A DNA stretch of 32,033 bases. Origin: Nitrososphaerales archaeon (GTDB taxonomy: Archaea; Thermoproteota; Nitrososphaeria; Nitrososphaerales; Gagatemarchaeaceae). The position numbers and the translations under genes were made by a program. The stretch covers positions 1-32,033 of the forward strand of contig JASHPA010000023.1 in the NCBI GenBank assembly GCA_030038365.1. The letters are read 5' to 3'. The number at the start of each line of letters is the position of its first letter. Position 1 is the first letter of the stretch. Positions 30,078-32,033 of this stretch are shown one piece after another. Below the pieces are notes generated by a model. It did not search any database and was not told the DNA's origin. It saw only the letters and a program-made list of their open reading frames with translations.

Positions 30078-31012
30078 GTTCCTAGTTTCAGTCGTCCCCG
30101 ACATACGGGATACATAACTAACTTGGTTGTTGGGAGTATCGGCGAAGCACATGTGATAGTTACAGAGGACAATGCCTGCATTTCATTCCTGTACGGGAGA
30201 CGACCTCAAAAAATTTTCTCCGATAGCAACATTCTCTCGCCCTGCAAAGATGAGCAACGGGTAAAGAAGGAAAAAGGAAGCGAAGAAGATTGAGTACAAA
30301 CCGAGCACGAAAAGAGGTCCGAGACAGGAAAGAAGGGTGCGGAAGCCCAGATGGGACAGAGGAACAGAAGACCAGCAGGAGTTTCAGACAGGTTTTCCTC
30401 GCGAGAGGATGCAGACATGTCCGATACCGGCTCCCGAGAGTCACACGCGAGAAGAGGCGGGGAAAATGGGCGAAACAAGGGGGCTACCAGTGAAGCTAAG
30501 CAAGAAGGACGAAGCGGAGAAGTAAGGCTTCTCGGGGAGATGATGTTTCTACCATCTCTATCCCTCGATTTTTTCCTTGGGCGCAATCCTCCTACTTCAA
30601 CACACGAGAACTCGTCACATCAAACAGCTCAGGGATTGGTGTAATTTTACAATCAACGTGAAGTTTTGGGCTATGGATGCCGCGACAATCGCCTACGAGT
30701 GAATTCGATAAGAAGAGATTCGACGAGAAATGTAACAAGTTAGAAGACTACGTCTACGAAGAGTTCAGTTGCACTCATTTTGTGTCATAAACGTCATTTG
30801 CGACGGCACTCTACCATTGTCGAACTGGCGACAGGCTAAGATTGCATAGAATCAATAAAGAGGAACGAATCGTTATTTGGACTTCAGTGAAGTCATAGCT
30901 TATTCCGGAGTGCGCCGGTCAACATCACCCACTGATTCGACCGGTATACCTTCGTTCCGCGTTTTAATCGGCCGTGGTACACCAAGATAATTGAGCCTGA
31001 TTCCCGATTATC
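30078..31012. other. Long stretch without a well-supported gene; purine-rich plus strand
   Basis: From about 30260 to 30530 the plus strand is strongly purine-rich, so overlapping frames on both strands stay open without looking like protein. A GNRA-type hairpin, CCTC-GCGA-GAGG (30397-30408), and GAGATG/CATCTC (about 30538-30559) are present. I could not match it to RNase P or SRP RNA. A 37-codon frame at 30677-30790 is listed separately. Confidence 0.4.
30677..30790 (+). CDS. Possible 37-residue protein
   Basis: The frame from the ATG at 30677 to the TAA at 30788-30790 encodes a charged helical peptide (SEFDKKRFDEKCNKLEDYVY). It may be a small protein or part of a decayed gene. There is no clear promoter, and the support is weak. 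Confidence 0.22.
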   Translation: MPRQSPTSEFDKKRFDEKCNKLEDYVYEEFSCTHFVS

Positions 31013-31930
31013 TCAGATAAACAGTCCAATGCAAAGACTCAGCAAAGGTGCAATTACCCAGCCAGCGGCTACCATCAGAAACGGCTTCATGGCCATGAAC
31101 CTGTCCTTATGTGAGAGGCCAGCGCCGAACACCGCAGATGAGAGAGTCTGGGTACTCGATAGAGGTATTCCTTCAGCGCTCGCGAACAAGATTAGGGCAG
31201 TCGATGCAAGAGTAGTCGCCAGCGCGCTCGAGTATCCGAGTAGGTACATCTCGGAGCCGACGCGCCTCATCTGACGCGAGCTCAAGAAGAACGATCCAAA
31301 CACCACCGCAACGATTGCCATCGCTACCTGTCCTGTACCGAATCCGCTGATGGCGACAATGAGAGCAAGAGAGTTTGCCCCTGCGGCATAGGCAGTAAGA
31401 AAGGCCGCAGCAACGGTGACATTCTTGTACATCTTCACTCTCTTCCAGATGTCCTTCGGCTTTGTTTTGGAGATTGTCCGCATGGAATAGAAAGCGACCG
31501 CAATGGACAATACAGGGGCGAGAGCCCAAACCGCTATGATGTAGCCGACGAATGCATAATCTACCGGCAGACCGCGTGATATCGAGATTCCAATCAGCAC
31601 TCCTGTCAGTGAAGATGTCACCGAGAACGGCACCCTCAGGAAGTTCCCGAGGACGAACACTACGACGGTCGAAAACAACACCTCCGAGGCTAAGGTCGCT
31701 CCTATGGGACTTGACAGAAGCGCGCTTGTCGAATGTATCATCACTCGTCCAAGGGTCAAAAGCCCAAGCACAAAACCCCCTGCACCTATCACGATGGCAA
31801 ACCTGCGACTAATAATTCGCGCTCCAACCGTCGTCCCTACACACGCAGCAAGGTTGTTGCCTGCGACGAGAGCGACGGAGAGGAAGAGAACAGGGAAAAG
31901 CAGTAGTGGGCTCGCCGCCATCACATTCAT
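31013..31930 (-). CDS. pit: PiT family inorganic phosphate transporter
   Basis: This is a 305-residue membrane protein with about ten helices. The PiT repeats are visible: VAGNNLAACVGTTVGARIIS near the N-terminus with AGNN, and AAGANSLALIVAISGFGTG in the second half. SVTSSLTGVLIGISISRG and PLSSTQTLSSAVFGAGLSHK are the usual T/S-x-S/T-x loops. It imports phosphate with a cation. The ATG at 31928-31930 overlaps the upstream stop as ATGA, so it is translated with the PhoU-like gene; the longer frame to 31981 is therefore not used. Confidence 0.93.
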   Translation of the reverse strand: MNVMAASPLLLFPVLFLSVALVAGNNLAACVGTTVGARIISRRFAIVIGAGGFVLGLLTLGRVMIHSTSALLSSPIGATLASEVLFSTVVVFVLGNFLRVPFSVTSSLTGVLIGISISRGLPVDYAFVGYIIAVWALAPVLSIAVAFYSMRTISKTKPKDIWKRVKMYKNVTVAAAFLTAYAAGANSLALIVAISGFGTGQVAMAIVAVVFGSFFLSSRQMRRVGSEMYLLGYSSALATTLASTALILFASAEGIPLSSTQTLSSAVFGAGLSHKDRFMAMKPFLMVAAGWVIAPLLSLCIGLFI

Positions 31931-32033
31931 TTCGAAATTGATGTCGTTATCGAGACGAGTCGGTCTGCAAAGTCCTCGCATGAATCAAGGATGTCGTCAA
32001 ACTTGTGCAGCAGCTCCGAAAGGTGGGCGAACT
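31927..32033 (-). CDS. PhoU-like (DUF47) protein, C-terminal end only
   Basis: The minus-strand frame entering from the right edge reads HLSELLHKFDDILDSCEDFA, DRLVSITTSISK, then the TGA at 31927-31929. The D-x-x-D-x-x-E-D-x-A-D-R-L pattern is the usual last helix of DUF47/PhoU-like proteins, which sit next to PiT transporters and regulate them. The stop overlaps the pit start. The rest of the gene is outside the window. Confidence 0.7.
   Translation of the reverse strand, partial: FAHLSELLHKFDDILDSCEDFADRLVSITTSISK

Noticed and set aside
30206-30644. Several overlapping frames on both strands
   Set aside because: All arise from the purine-rich composition, and none shows a domain, a start signal or helical patterning.
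1-32033. CRISPR arrays, insertion sequences, transposases or integrase genes
   Set aside because: I saw no regularly spaced repeats, no transposase motifs and no terminal inverted repeats anywhere in the window.

Overview
The window is a piece of an archaeal chromosome. The evidence is a PolD-type exonuclease subunit (DP1), Orc1/Cdc6, Alba, an archaeal RPA-like protein, GGGP synthase for ether lipids, an Elf1-type elongation factor, tRNA genes with bulge-helix-bulge (BHB) introns, and many genes whose start codon lies about 26 nt downstream of a TATA-like box (leaderless style). PolD together with an A-type heme-copper oxidase and a decayed sensor kinase of a type I associate with Thaumarchaeota suggests the Nitrososphaeria or a related TACK lineage. 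No ammonia-oxidation genes are present, and the sugar or alcohol dehydrogenase beside the oxidase suggests an aerobic or microaerobic heterotroph. Placement is inference.

Left part (1-9800): a 5'-truncated metallophosphoesterase, a dinB-SWIM operon, two small proteins, Alba, an RPA-like protein, DUF3175, two coiled-coil proteins meeting tail to tail, UPF0147, a UPF0148-like protein, a peroxiredoxin, an A-type Fe-S carrier and ThyX. Six tRNA genes lie among them: Thr(TGT), Pro(CGG), Met(CAT), Thr(GGT), Leu(CAG) and Ser(CGA). Four of the six are interrupted, by nine introns in total, including introns in the D-loop, in the anticodon stem and at position 59/60 of the T-loop.

Middle part (9900-22350): a phosphohexomutase apparently starting with CTG, the PolD small subunit, a convergent Orc1/Cdc6 and an M48 peptidase. 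These are followed by a six-gene minus-strand respiratory operon: a Tat-exported gluconate-dehydrogenase-subunit-3-like protein, a GMC flavoprotein dehydrogenase, oxidase subunit II, a fused subunit I+III, a small three-helix membrane protein and a membrane-anchored glycosylatable protein. The layout suggests a dehydrogenase feeding electrons to a terminal oxidase.

Right part (22350-32033): a frameshifted sensor-kinase remnant, a stand-alone response regulator, GGGP synthase with Elf1, three likely regulatory or DNA-binding proteins, and then an intergenic region (26838-27466) with three origin-recognition-box (ORB) motifs around an AT-rich stretch. I read this as a chromosomal replication origin. 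A beta-sandwich protein, an APC permease, a 0.9-kb stretch with no well-supported gene, and a PiT phosphate transporter with its PhoU-like partner complete the window.
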